Below the pieces are notes generated by a model. That model saw only the letters and a program-made list of their open reading frames with translations. It was not told the DNA's origin and made no database searches. 64,000 nucleotides of DNA from Amoeboaphelidium protococcarum (Eukaryota > Aphelidiomycota > Aphelidea), in contig JALECJ010000256.1 of NCBI GenBank assembly GCA_023515745.1, positions 2,542,001 through 2,606,000 of the forward strand, in the 5' to 3' direction. Each line of letters begins with the position of its first letter. The first letter of the stretch is position 1. Shown here one piece after another: positions 1 through 11,536 of this stretch. The position numbers and the translations under genes are program-made.

Positions 1-1
1 T

Positions 2-601
2 GCTGCCATCTCTAAGCCGGTTCTGAGCGAGACTGGCAAGAAGATTAAGGAAACTATGGCTAGCGGTGGTCTGGTTGAAGACGACGTTATGGTGAAGTTG
101 ATTGAGGACACTCTGACCGAGAAGGGCGGCTTCGGCGCTTCCCAGTCTGGCGGCGAATGTTCTGGTGGATTTATTTTGGATGGATTCCCGAGAACTGTGG
201 TGCAGGCTGAGAAGTTGGACTCTATGCTGTAGTCGCGTCATAAGGAGTTGGATCATGCCGTGGAATTTTCCATCGCTGACTCTCTACTGCTCAGACGTAT
301 CACTGGCCGTCTTATCCACCCGGAGAGTGGTAGATCGTACCATGAAGAGTTCAATCCGCCAAAGAAGGCCATGACTGATGACATTACTGGTCAGCCGTTG
401 ATTAAGCGTCCTGATGATAACGCCAAAGCACTGGCCAAGAGATTGGATGCTTTCCACAAGCAGACTGTGCCTGTGATTGACTACTATAAGAAGAGAGGTA
501 TCTATGCGCGTGTATCTGCAGACAAAGACGCCGACTGTGTATGGCACTAGATTCTGGCTATATTCAGTACTAGTAACCACTTTCCAAAGTCATCAAAGTG
601 A
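2..601 (+). CDS. Adenylate kinase, 5' end outside window
   Basis: This enzyme interconverts ATP + AMP and 2 ADP in the cytosol or mitochondrial intermembrane space. The window enters the gene after the P-loop. What remains shows the AMP-binding region with [10 protein letters not shown], and the long LID domain ([19 protein letters not shown]), followed by [12 protein letters not shown]. The LID has the long, cysteine-free form usual for eukaryotic AK2/ADK1-type enzymes. Two in-frame TAG codons, near 230 and at 548, are read as Gln. The first TGA, at 599-601, fits the normal C-terminus. The family identity is secure, but the subtype and the start are not visible. Confidence 0.93.
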
Positions 602-932
602 TATTCGACTTGAAGTATTAATAAAGCAAGACATTGCTACTTAACAAAGAATATATACATTTCAAGTATTAATATTTATATTGATTTCACTTCATTTGAG
701 ACTGTATTAAATATTTCCTATATGTTTTAATGTTGTACTGGGCCTGCCATGGTGAAAGCGATCAGTGTGGCGAAGCAAATGCGGCGGGTGAATCTCGCGT
801 TAAACAGGGCTTTAACAACAACAACAATGAAGTTGCCGCAATAGGGGTACATTACTTATTCCCATTGTTTAGCCATTAAATACATCAACTTGAACTAATC
901 GGTCATAATATAGCTGTAATATCTGTACAAGG
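602..932. other. Intergenic spacer, no gene seen
   Basis: AT-rich spacer between the adenylate kinase stop and the start of the coiled-coil gene, both on the plus strand. It includes a short CAA-rich run near 820. I see no RNA gene or coding frame in it; it should hold the 3' UTR of the first gene and the promoter of the second. Confidence 0.5.
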
Positions 933-3900
933 ATGATGGAAGAGGATGGTGTAAAGACCACAAAGACTAGAAAGAATAGAAAGATTCTATCGCGATATTA
1001 TAGCAATATGATGTCTTAGCGTTAAATCAGTAAGGCTAACCAGACAAAGTTGATGAACTAGCTGCACAAATCTTTGCGCGTTGATCTAGAAAGTAATGAT
1101 AAGACTCTGGATAACTTTTAGCAAGACTTATAGTCGCTGGGCAGTGATTTCAGCTTTCATCTGTGTCATTCAACAGAGATTGGGTCTAAATTGAGCTAGT
1201 TGGATGCGCTGAGAGATCACTTGAAGAGCGTGAGAGAGTAGCAGAGGGCGGTGAAGGAGTGCCTGGACAAGTGCTCTATACTGAATGCAGAAGCCGCCAA
1301 TTCATATGATGGCCTTCATGGCTTACTACTCCTAAATGTGAAAGACTCTGATGAACAGTAGTTGCCTCCTAATTCGAGTCCTCACCTATAATATCGCGCG
1401 TTAAATGGGCGAATGAGTGTTAGCAGTGGCAGACCATTCAGTTGTGTATCTACTAGCGATATGGTTAGTCTAGACTCTCATTGCTTGGATAGTGTTGGTG
1501 CATCGGCAGATTTTTGTAATCGATTGAATGATGAGCTCATCTCGTCTGCTGTCGATGATCAGTCCCTTATTGATGGTCGCAGTGATAAAAGTTTGGATAG
1601 CGGTGTGGTCTTACACTTGCTGAATGTAGTATCTGACTTTCAGGGTCACTTGGCTCGGTCATTGTTAAGTTTATCTGGTCAAGGATTCGATGGACCTCTG
1701 TTGGGTAAGTTGACTGATTTGATCAAAGGTCCGCTTAGAGATAGTCGCTACAAGTGTGAGTAGCAGTAGAGTCAGATGGTGGATTTGTAGAATCAAATGC
1801 TTAAACTAAGCGCATAACTGGTCCATGACGATAAGTAGCGTGAATTTGAGGCTGCAACAAAGGACTAGACTGCCATTGGGGATAGGTTGGTGAACTCTCT
1901 GGCGGGCATAAGATTTAGGAATAGTAAAAATGACGTCAAAGATGATAGTGGCCACAATTCTAGTACTCTATCATCTTTCGATTCGGCTATGATGAGTTCA
2001 GAGAAATTGAAGGCTTTGAATGATTAGACAGATGCAGCTCTGCTCGCCGTTCAGAATGCTTTATACAATGAACAACTTCCGCTTATTCTACTGGATCATT
2101 TGCGTGAACTCAAGCGGTTCTTTACTCTGGGACTCGATACGCTGAACCAGGTGTGTCCTGATGAGTAACTGGATTTGATGAAGAAGGTTCTGAAGAAGCG
2201 GCGTTCATTGAACAGCATATCTGTCAAGAAGGACAATGTTGTTAATGGACATTAAAATATATCTGGCTCAGTTAGGAGAGAAAGCTAGGCCAGTGTTAAT
2301 GTGAAGAATTCTCAGCAGCAGTAAATTTTGTAGTAATAACCGGAGAACAGTGTCGGGTACGAAAGTGTAAAGTTAAACTATGCTCCAAAACCGCCACCTT
2401 TGCCTACTAAGCCTGCCACTCTTGGTCCGTCATCTAGTTTTGTAAAAGCTTAGGCTCCTTAATAAAAGTAATTAATTGTGCCACCGCTTTCATCGCCACC
2501 GCGGTTTGTACCACCTAGTCCTCCATAGAGTGATCCTCCAGCAAAAGTCAATGAAGTTAACTTGGCGTCAGTAGAAATTGATGGACTCTCGTTGGAAAAC
2601 GCGTCGCTAGTGAAGTTAATGAGCAGTCCTGACATTGATTTGATCCAGTATTTATGCATTCAACCGTCTGATGGCAATTAGCTGTCGCCCACAAGTGTGA
2701 AGCACATAAACTCAAGTCTCAAGATTATGGATGAACTTAAAATGCTGGACCTGTTTATGGTCTAGTTTCTTAAAAAGTATCGCCATTTAGTCTTTTAACA
2801 GGGAGAAAATGTCAAATGTCCTTCTTTTAATGAAGTCTCTGGGTATATGCAGTTGGATGGAGACGCTAATGGATTGCCTCTGGTAGTACTTAAGTAGTTT
2901 TTTATTGTAACATGCCGCCACTATTGCTAGAAAGTGATTTCTTTGTCGTTCGCTGAGATTTAAAACTATTTGAACTCATTTTAACCTTTTGACCTCGACG
3001 TTCTAGTTGAGAAGATTGTCAGGATCATAATTTAGAATAAAGGACTTCTTCCAAAATCTGTTCGCTTCATTGTGGAGTAATATATCAAGGAGTAAGACTG
3101 TGAATCGGTTGATGCATGTTCTGTGGTCGAGTCTTTAATTATTTAGCGCCTGATTGCACCGCTATTTGAGGATCCAGTCCAATTTGGCGTGAGCGGACTG
3201 CCTTGGGATCAGAGCTGGCAAGTTCACAAATTGTATTGTGCTATGCATCGTGATGCTTTGCGAATGTCATCGCCCGCAAGTCGTGTCCTCTCTAGAGCTG
3301 GCTCTGTTGCATTTGATTAATAAGATTAGTATACCGAGTTGAAAGATGCTTTTATGGATGTGGCATAAGTTTTGCGTCATATCGGAAAGTTGTATCTTCA
3401 TGGTAATGCTGATTATTCACTTAACACTGAAGATGACGCGTCAAAATGCTCTGCTACTGCGAGTAAAGTCTATTCAAGATTGGGCACTTAGATCAAAGAC
3501 TATATGGACTACTTTAAATCAGCTTAGTCTGTTCACTCATCTGCTCCAAGTCCGTAATTGTCTATTGCAGATTCAATGTCCATGATGCTTCTAACTCAAG
3601 AGCTAGACATTATGAAAGATGATTATCTACTTGGCTCACGGTGGCATTCTTTTTTGAAGGATCTGTTGTCAAAGTACAGATAAGATGCTGGGAAAATTGT
3701 CTTGTACTCTGCCGCTCATCATTTGGAGTCTATATGCTCAGAGAATGTAAAGACATCTCCCACCATGTTCGAAGAGTCATTTGGCAACGATGCGAATGGT
3801 GGCGATATGCAAACTTGGAATTAAAATGCCAAGACATTAACTGTGCCCACGACTCCTAGAATGCAAGGTAAGAAATTGACGGAAGTAAGAAGTAATCTAC

Positions 3901-3986
3901 TTAGGAAGGTTGAAAGATGGAGTCAAGTAAGCAAAAGCAAAAGTAATTCATCCCTTGCTCTGGACAGCGATAGCGACTCTGATTGA
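933..3986 (+). CDS. Coiled-coil, proline-rich protein with a possible RasGAP-like domain
   Basis: One uninterrupted frame of 1,017 codons with dozens of TAA/TAG codons read as Gln and a single TGA at the end. The start is the first of two adjacent ATGs. The N-terminal 450 residues are predicted helical and heptad-like (DSRYKCEQQQSQMVDLQNQM). A proline-rich linker follows at about 480-545 (KPPPLPTKP, VPPSPPQSDPP), with SH3-ligand-like motifs. A helical block at about 610-780 contains FDLDVLVEKIVRIIIQNKG, LPKSVRFIVEQY and VESLIIQRLIAPLFEDP. That order resembles the second half of a RasGAP domain, where a FLRFxxPA motif ends the helix, but the motif is weak and no arginine finger is obvious. The tail is Ser-rich (SKSNSSLALDSDSDSD). 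The existence of the gene is firm; its function is a guess. Confidence 0.85.
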
Positions 3987-4159
3987 TTTAAACAAGTCAG
4001 CCAATTACATGGGATGGTAAGATTGACTAATATTATTATAATGACATTTATTAACGTTCGTAGCATTTTCTTTATTATTACTCCTTCTTCACTTTATCAT
4101 TTATTATCTCCCATATTACTTGGTTAACTTCATTCACCTCAGCTACTTAAACTTCCATA

Positions 4160-4975
4160 TCAGAACTCTTGTTTGATCAACTTTTAGCTCATTGCATAGA
4201 CTTGATCCTTCAACTGCTGGTTCTCCTTTTGCAGAGTAGACAAATCGTCAGATGGAGCCACAATATGATCCTTGACTTCGGTGTACGCAGCACCTTCAGC
4301 AACTTGCTTCTTCAACTCGGCTTCACCTGCAGCAGAAGCAGAAGAAGATTCAGTAACAGTGTCCAAAATCACATCCCAATGCCCAACAAAAGTCTTGATG
4401 TCAGCCAAGTGAACCAGAGACACCACCAGGCTAGGATCCTCAGAATTACAATGGCGACAAGAGTCGTGATCCAGGAAGGCATCGTCCTGGAAGTACAACT
4501 GAGTCAACAATGGCTTGAACTTGACCACAGCACCATTCTCATCCTCTCCAATTGGCGTAATCTTGAAGTGGATATGAGCTGGGCGGAAGCCGTCATCATC
4601 GTAACGACCAGGCATCAGAGTGACAAATTTGAAATTGCCATTCCTGTCAGTCTCAATGACGGCGCGACACTCCATATCACCACCCTTATCGAAAGCGGTA
4701 GAGTACTTGCCATTGAGATCAGCGTGCCACACGTCCAAGTGAGCTCTCACAGGACTCTTGCAGTCTTGAGAACTGATGACGCGACCAGTGATGACCAGAC
4801 GATCATGCGCAGGACTAGCATTACTGCACACTTGCAACTTTTTGGATTCAGCACCAGGCACGTAGTAAGGACCTTCGATATCCGACGCGGTCGGGCGACA
4901 CAGTGGCTGAGTAACTGCAGCATAAGCACAACTCAAAAGCGCCGATAAAGGCACAATAGTATTAGTGATAATCAT
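4160..4975 (-). CDS. Secreted intradiol ring-cleavage dioxygenase-like protein
   Basis: Intradiol dioxygenases open catechol rings using Fe(III) held by two Tyr and two His. The core DIEGPYYVPGA supplies the first Tyr, and MPGRYDDDGFRPAHIHFKI supplies the second Tyr and both His, so the metal site looks intact. The start is taken at the second Met (codon 4973-4975), because the sequence from there (MIITNTIVPLSALLSCAYAA) is a good signal peptide; an upstream Met at 5038 is possible. After the catalytic domain comes a short helical tail that ends after a TAA(Gln) at a TGA at 4160-4162. Secreted members of this family are common in fungi, where they act on plant or algal phenolics. The substrate here is unknown. 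Confidence 0.88.
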
Positions 4976-5254
4976 TTTTCGATAATAATTAGGACTTGAT
5001 ATAATTTTCAATTGTTGTGGGAAATAAAAAGCAATCAAAGTTTTCAGTAGAATAGAATGGTGAGTTCAAACGACAAGTTGACGTGACACGACCCCCTAAC
5101 CGTTACCACAAATGATTCAACCTTAGCGCATTGTGAGAATTATCTTCCCCGGTCGATATTATTGCGGCAACCTTACGATGACAGCGCTAAAATTATAGAA
5201 ATTACCTACTTTCTGGTACACTGTTTAATAATGTCAATTGAGGTAATCGCGGTT

Positions 5255-5262
5255 GACGCGTC
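5255..5262. promoter_or_regulatory. GACGCGTC palindrome
   Basis: Same octamer as upstream of APRT; here 75 bp before the zinc-finger locus ATG. MCB-like core ACGCGT. Confidence 0.3.
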
Positions 5263-5337
5263 AAAATACCGTTCCATGTGGCTCGAAAGTTTGCTGCCCA
5301 TTGCTAAGTGAAGACACGTAGCAAATCAAACAAAGCA

Positions 5338-6060
5338 ATGTACAAACTGGTATGTGCCATTTGCAAGAAGTCCGTTCATGAAAACAAGGCTGAATGTTAC
5401 AGTAAGAAGGGATTCTGACCCACATGTATGTAATGTTTAAATTCCAAGTGCGATTTAGCGTGCAAATGTTTCTAGGTCCCTGTGGCTGGTATTAAGCGTA
5501 ACTTTGCCAGATAGGGAGACCAAAAACTGCAACCCATCGACTTATATTTTTAGGCATAGACTTTCCTATAAGTGGAAGAAAGCTATCTTTTGATTCTGGA
5601 ATTGGTAAATTTCTTACTCTAATTAATGGAAAAATGCTTGGCGTTGATGCACTGCTTCTTGATTCTTGATTGCGGATCAAAAGTCATACGGTCCCTGTTG
5701 AAGCATTGGGCTAACAAGGAATTGGAATATTTTAGACCATAAAGACTATTGCGAAACTTGCATGTCTGAAAACAAAATATCTGATTATCAGCTCATTTGT
5801 CATGGTTTTGATTGGATGTAAATTGGTATGCAGATTTCCATGCTTGACAAAGAAGTCCTTTGATTGAAATGTCCGGTTCATACAGGCTGTGTCGACGGAC
5901 CACGTAACACAATAAAGATACCGACTGGATCCATGGTATAAAAACAAGATACAGATAAACAGGCACGCCAAAGTTGTCACTTGAAGAACTGGATTAACAT
6001 TTGTGGATCCCGACGATCAAGAGCACCTCACTGCAACACAATTTGAACTGGCTGTTGACA
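5338..6060 (+). pseudogene. Zinc-finger (LIM/PHD-like) locus, decayed or intron-rich
   Basis: An ATG at 5338 opens a zinc-knuckle-like start (CAICKKSVHENKAECYSKKG) that hits a TGA at the point where a LIM/PHD His would be expected. Further Cys-rich pieces lie in other frames: DHKDYCETCMSENK near 5735, LICHGFDWMQIGC near 5790 and CHLKNWINICGSR near 5980. Two GT-AG segments of typical size, 5402-5458 (57 nt) and 5826-5885 (60 nt), could be introns that join some of these pieces. I could not assemble one continuous protein. It is either a multi-exon zinc-finger gene or a pseudogene. The endpoints are approximate. Confidence 0.35.
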
Positions 6061-6556
6061 AGTGAAAATGAAGGTGTCTGAGAGCATGATATATAGCATT
6101 TGGCCTTACAATAGTACGCGTATTGGCTCTGATTTCACTGATTTTGTTGGATGATTATACCAATATTGGTGTCATTAGATTTATCTGGAATTTGAAGTTG
6201 TAACTGCAAGAACCATATTATGGAAGGTATGTTTATGATTGAATGATTGTCTGATGTTGTGAAGTTGTTATTAAGTATAATACATCCGCAATTCAGTACT
6301 ACGCTTTCAGTCTTCAGCTAGTGCCCAATATGCATAAGGTATCTGATTAGACGACATGCTTTAATATACAATTAAAAATACAGGATATCGATATAAGAAA
6401 ATACATCTATAACGTCTAGATAAATCACCAATTCAAAGAATGTCATGGACATTTCCAACTGTCACATCAAATAGTATACGCCCTTTGTCTGCCTGCACTC
6501 GAGATATCATTTCAGATCAACACAATCTTCATAGCATCGTCAATCAATCAATCATA
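6061..6556. other. Spacer with no supported gene
   Basis: The stretch between the zinc-finger relic and the 3' end of the WD40 gene. Short open frames exist, but none has family motifs or convincing composition. Confidence 0.4.
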
Positions 6557-8016
6557 TCATATCAGTGCACCTTTGGCAAAAGTTCTTCTTGACACCGTGT
6601 CCACATCGAATTCAAGCACTGCATTCTCAAGGCCAACAAAGATGGATCGACTATCAGGTGCGAACGACAGGCCACTCAAATGAACATCAATATTAGATGA
6701 CGCAGCATTATTGAACGCCGAGAGACTACCGCTCCCTAATCTGATGCTCTATCTGGATGCAGTTCCAGTATCGAACGTCCTTGCATCAATAAAATTGACA
6801 TAACTCACATGCTCAGAGAAGACGAGCAAATCAACAGAACTACACTTGCTAAACTTTACCGCCCTGACGGCTCCCTTCACTTGTGGATGCTGCGACGACT
6901 TGATGACTGCAAGTTTCCCGTAATTTGGATTACCTAAATGTGGCACAGTGGTACTGGTGCTATTATTACTGCTATTGCTATTACTATTCATGTATCTAAC
7001 ATCCCAAACAGTGACGACACCATCCTGGCTGCCGACAGTAACCTTATCCGATGAGTGATTCCAGGAGCATCCAAATCCGGCGTCATTTGAACCAGTCAGA
7101 GTTGCAATCTTTTCATAATATCCGGTGGTTGAAATGTCATAAATAAATACCTGATTACTGTCACCGACTGCACACAGTTTCCTGCCATCAGGTGATACAC
7201 TAGCATAGTTTACGGCAGTAGGCAACCCGATTGTGGTTACGCGCTGCATACCAGGGATAGAGTACACTTTGATGCTCTCATCATTGTTACAGATCAGAAT
7301 TCTAATATCGCCATACTGACGCTCAGATGATTGACCGTAACCATAAGTACTGCTGCTGCTACTACCTGATACGCCGAATGACGCATTATTCACCGGTGAC
7401 GTGACCGCCTGAGGAGATGTTTACGCCGAGTAACTTCCCCATGGACAAGCAGAGATACACAGCGCATTATTAATACTACCACCGACGGCAGAGAATGCAT
7501 CCCAACTGCCTTGCAACTGCTTCACAACCAACTGACTTCGCTAACCACCCGCTGCGACATACCCAAATCCTGTGGTGACACTGGTCGGACTAAATTGCAA
7601 ATTTCTAATCAGCTGATTTGACTGCTTGGTAACGGTATCATACAGAAGAACATTGTTGGTGTTAACATGCACAAACTGGTTCGGAGCGGGACTGTGGACC
7701 AAATCTCGCAATTGCCAATGCTGGATAGATGTTCGCTGTGGATGCTTTCTTGCCATTGGCTACACACGCTATAAGTATAGTCGCACGCACATACACATAC
7801 ATGGTAACAACCGCCGTCATAATAGCATCTCGCACCGATACTACCAATACGGCCCGCTTGTCTTTATATACATGTATGTATGTGTGATACTCGTTTATCA
7901 TCAGATCATTGTTTGATATCAATTAGAATTTCAAAACTTACCTTGACGAACTGAATCACATCTTGACGGTCGAGCGGCTGCCTGTTCTAGACGTTCTGAC
8001 TTGCGTTGATAGTCAT
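6557..8016 (-). CDS. WD40-repeat protein of a fungal uncharacterised type
   Basis: Two exons: 7942-8016 (MTINASQNVQNRQPLDRQDV) and 6557-7759, joined across a phase-0 intron at 7760-7941 (GTAAGT...GTGTAG, 182 nt), giving 425 aa. Blade-like repeats run from about residue 60 to the end: NQFVHVNTNNVLLYDTVTKQ, DIRILICNNDESIKVYSIPG, CSWNHSSDKVTVGSQDGVV followed by TVWDVR, and HLSGLSFAPDSRSIFVGLEN. The N-terminal QFVKPMARKHPQRTSIQHW segment and the overall plan recall an uncharacterised fungal WD protein family (DUF2415-like), which I recall only loosely. A Gly/Ser/Asn-rich insert sits mid-protein. The frame crosses TAA and TAG codons without TGA. The cellular role is unknown. Confidence 0.82.
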
Positions 8017-8681
8017 CTCCCGTAATCTTGGATACTTGCGGGTGTATGTATATACGTATATAGAGTGTACAATCAGTGTAATGAGCGATCAACTTTTGGC
8101 TTTATAACAATAATGATTAAAGTAAGACTTGGTTGATTAGTAACAATGTAATCACATCTGCTGCCATTGTTTGTTGTTTGTCACACTTGTTGTTCCCAGC
8201 CCAGACTGGCTAAGAATTTCTCTGTGTGATTTCAGCTATGTTGTCATGCCCACCCAGTTCTCCACCACATGATATTCTTTCATTTTAAATTTTCACTTAG
8301 CCAAGTGAATGAATGCCAAAATACTCTCACCACTCATGATTTTGGATTTATAGGATATCATCATAACGTGAAGTCAAGTTGTCTCCAGTAGACGATCATC
8401 AGTTTCAACCACCATTTCACACGTTGAAATTATTTCACCCATAATAACATTATTTTTTGTAAATGCACAATTAAATTCCGATGATAAAGTATAAAGTGTA
8501 ATTTACCATCATATTTATTCAGTTCCTTAATTAGGACAATATGAATTCTAATCGATAAATTCAATTTCTCAGTGATCGTATTCAATTGGAGCCACCGCGT
8601 CGTCTCTTTCAATTTTGCAACACGCTAGAGCATTGATTGACTCTCTTTTTAATACGACAAGATTGAGCAGAAAATTCAAAA
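8017..8681. other. Divergent intergenic region
   Basis: A 665 bp AT-rich region between the divergent WD40 (minus) and DH-PH-FYVE (plus) genes. It presumably carries both promoters. No RNA gene, repeat or conserved motif is evident to me. Confidence 0.4.
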
Positions 8682-11477
8682 ATGGATCAATACGCGTTAG
8701 AAATTAGTGCTTTCCTATTTGCAGCTGTCGCTATAGGTTATTAATTCTTCTACCGTGGCTAAAGTGAGAAATTAATTGAGTATGAATCGTCTGCTGAGAG
8801 CATTGATCTAAATGACTGCGATCATCCGCTCCTACCGTCCATTCCCTAATTGTAGTTGTAGTAGAACGATCAGAATGTTTAGCGGGATGAGATTGATAGC
8901 CCTCGAGTGAATAGCTTTTGGTCATCTTTGAATCTATTATCTCCTGCAATGTCTCCGGTAACGCCTGGCAATAAAGTGACTCCCGTGCATTTACAATTAA
9001 ATGAGCAGCAGTACAGACCGTCTCCTCTTATGCGATCTGCTACGCGCAACTAAAAGCATCTTAATCATCACCACCACTAGGCCAAGTATCACCCGTATGA
9101 AAAATCTAATACACTCAATTATTCCATGATGAAGAAGCGCGTATAGATAGCTAATGAATTTTTGGAGACTGAAGAAACGTATGTGCAGTAGCTGAATGTG
9201 CTCTATGATTTGTTCTATCTTCCCCTATCAGATCCCGTGTCATAACGTTCCTCCGTACCTGTTAAGATCCCGGATGTGAGCAAGAAACTGATTAATTAAA
9301 TGTTTAGTAATTTGGTGGAGATTCGCGGATTGAACTAGGAATTTCTGGCTAAGCTGCGTAAGAGATTGAAAGGTAATGTTAGATATGATTCTGTCCGGTC
9401 CTTGAAATCTGTTGAATCTGGCAACTCTCATCATTCCAACACTTCGAGTGGTTCTCCTTATGCCGCTATGGATTTTGGGTGTGATCTCTCATGGAATCCT
9501 GAAAAAGGGAAACTGTCTGACATTGTACTCAAATTCATCCCATTTATGAAGATTTATGCCATCTATATGAAGAATTATCCCAATTCACTGACACTTCTAT
9601 CTCACCTCACCTCTACGTCCAGTACTTTTGGTATATTTGTCAGTAATCAATTGAGACATCCTGATGTCAAGTCTCTTCCACTGGTATCTCTACTCCTGCA
9701 GCCTGTCTAACGTTTGCCAAGGTATCGAATGCTGATAGAGCAGTTGCTCAAGTACACGCCACGATCTCACTGCGACTATGATGGATTGACAGAGGCGCTT
9801 TAACTCATAGAGTCTGTGAATCAATGGGTAAATGAGCGCATAAGAATGCATGAAGAAGATACTAGGCTGGTTGATCTGTAGAACGCCATTGTTGGATTGC
9901 CTCATAAATTATCTAATCATTATCTCACTTATGCCGATATTCTACCACTTGAAGAAGGAATCGTAGGTGCCAAGCTGGTAACTCCTGGTAGATAAATGAT
10001 CAAGAGTGGAATGTTGGGTAAAGTATGTGCCAAAGGATGTAATCCGCGGTTGCTTCTACTTCTCAGCGATGGTGTTTTATTTGCGCGACCTAGTAACAGC
10101 CTACCGCTTAACACGCCATTTGATAATAAAAAATACGCTTTTAGGATGTGGATGCCTCTGTAGCAAATATAGATTCTAAATGTTCCTGAACCACTGACTC
10201 CTGCCATTCAGTCTGATGCTTAGAAGTCTTTTGTAGATGATTAAGAAGTGATTTCTAGTAACATTCTCGATAAAATCCCGATGGCAACCGGTGTAGTGCC
10301 GTACTTATATATTCCATATTCATTCATAATATTGTCGCGTAAAAAGTCTGTTTAGTTATATTGTAATAGCAAAGAAGAGAAGGATTAGTGGCTGATTAGT
10401 CTTAAGCAGGCCATTGATGATCAGTGTGACATTTCCTCATCGAATACCATCATTCGCAGTAGGGCCGCATCTGTTAATGTTATTGATCAAGACCAAGCTT
10501 CTATCATGAGCGATCATGCCAGCGAGGCTGCAATGCTTATGAACTCCATTTGTGAATCTGCCACTACACCGTTGTAACAGTCTCATTTGGATTAAAGTCG
10601 TCGATCCTCCTACTTTGCTCCAATTTGGATTCCCGATGAAGTGGCATAGACTTGTATGGTGTGTAAATGCTCTTTTAATGTCATCAAACGACGTCATCAT
10701 TGTCGTTATTGCGGCGCCGTAGTGTGTTCAGCATGTTCCACGCATAGAGTGATTATCAACGATTAGACGATGAAGCCGCAGCGCGTCTGTGATCTTTGTC
10801 ACCAAGATCGTTTTAATGATACTCACAATGAGTAAGATGATATATTGGTGTAAACTGCGGACGGGAAGATTGATATTTCAAATGCATAGCCAGCTCAAAT
10901 TAGTAATGATGAACGAAATGCTTCTTTGGTTGTTCCGGTTGATAAAAGAAGAAGATCCTCGTTTTGGTTGGAATTAAGAGATCGAACTTAGTCTGTAACC
11001 TCTGATGCTTCATCTTCATTGCAATAAGTTTCTGCAGACATTGCTGACGCCAAGCTTGTCCGCCCTAGGAAGAAGTCCACCTTTGTTTTAAAGAAGGCTG
11101 CAGTTGCAAATTAGATATCTTTGGGAGGATCTTAGGCGCACAATGATCTACACTGTGATGGGGCATTGAAAGAGGAGAATCCAGTAAACGATTGCAAGCG
11201 TCTACCTGAAATTCCGGAAGAGCTCGTTTAGGAACTGGAGTAGAAATTGGAAGGCGCCAAGAGATCAAATTCTTTGCTTAAGAGCACTATTAACACGCTA
11301 TCTCAAATTCTTAGTCAAGATTCTAGCAGGCGTGAGCATGTGGCCAAAGAGTATGCCGACTTCAAAATTGATAAACGGCCGCGCATCCTTGGTCTATCTC
11401 TGGGTGATATTTAGTCTAGGCGAGACAGAGGCAGATCTTAATTATCTGATGGTTCTTTGTTTTCCCCTATAAGATGA
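8682..11477 (+). CDS. FGD-type RhoGEF: TM, DH, PH, FYVE
   Basis: 931 aa in one frame. It should activate a Cdc42/Rho-type GTPase at a phosphoinositide membrane. A hydrophobic N-terminal segment (EISAFLFAAVAIGYQFFY) suggests a membrane anchor. The DH domain begins near residue 150 (VQIANEFLETEETYVQQLNV) and continues to about 390, with the core SLLLQPVQRLPRYRMLIEQL. A PH domain follows at about 430-570. The FYVE finger at about 648-715 has the WIPDE, RRHHCRYCG and final CDLCHQ elements, so PI3P binding is likely. This order matches the FGD1/FGD-like family except that I see no second PH domain after the FYVE. The C-terminal tail is Ser/Arg-rich. The highly conserved Gln of the DH motif QPVQRLPRY is encoded by TAA. 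Confidence 0.93.
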
Positions 11478-11536
11478 TTTAGTTTTTGATTAGAATGTAG
11501 TACTTTTTGTATTTGAAAATATCTCTTAATTTAACA

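Noticed and set aside
933..3986. Widespread in-frame TAA/TAG as a sign of pseudogenes
   Set aside because: The pattern is universal across intact families and always fits Gln; TGA alone behaves as stop.
4169..4948. Plus-strand 259-codon open frame
   Set aside because: Antisense of the intradiol dioxygenase, whose catalytic motifs are complete.
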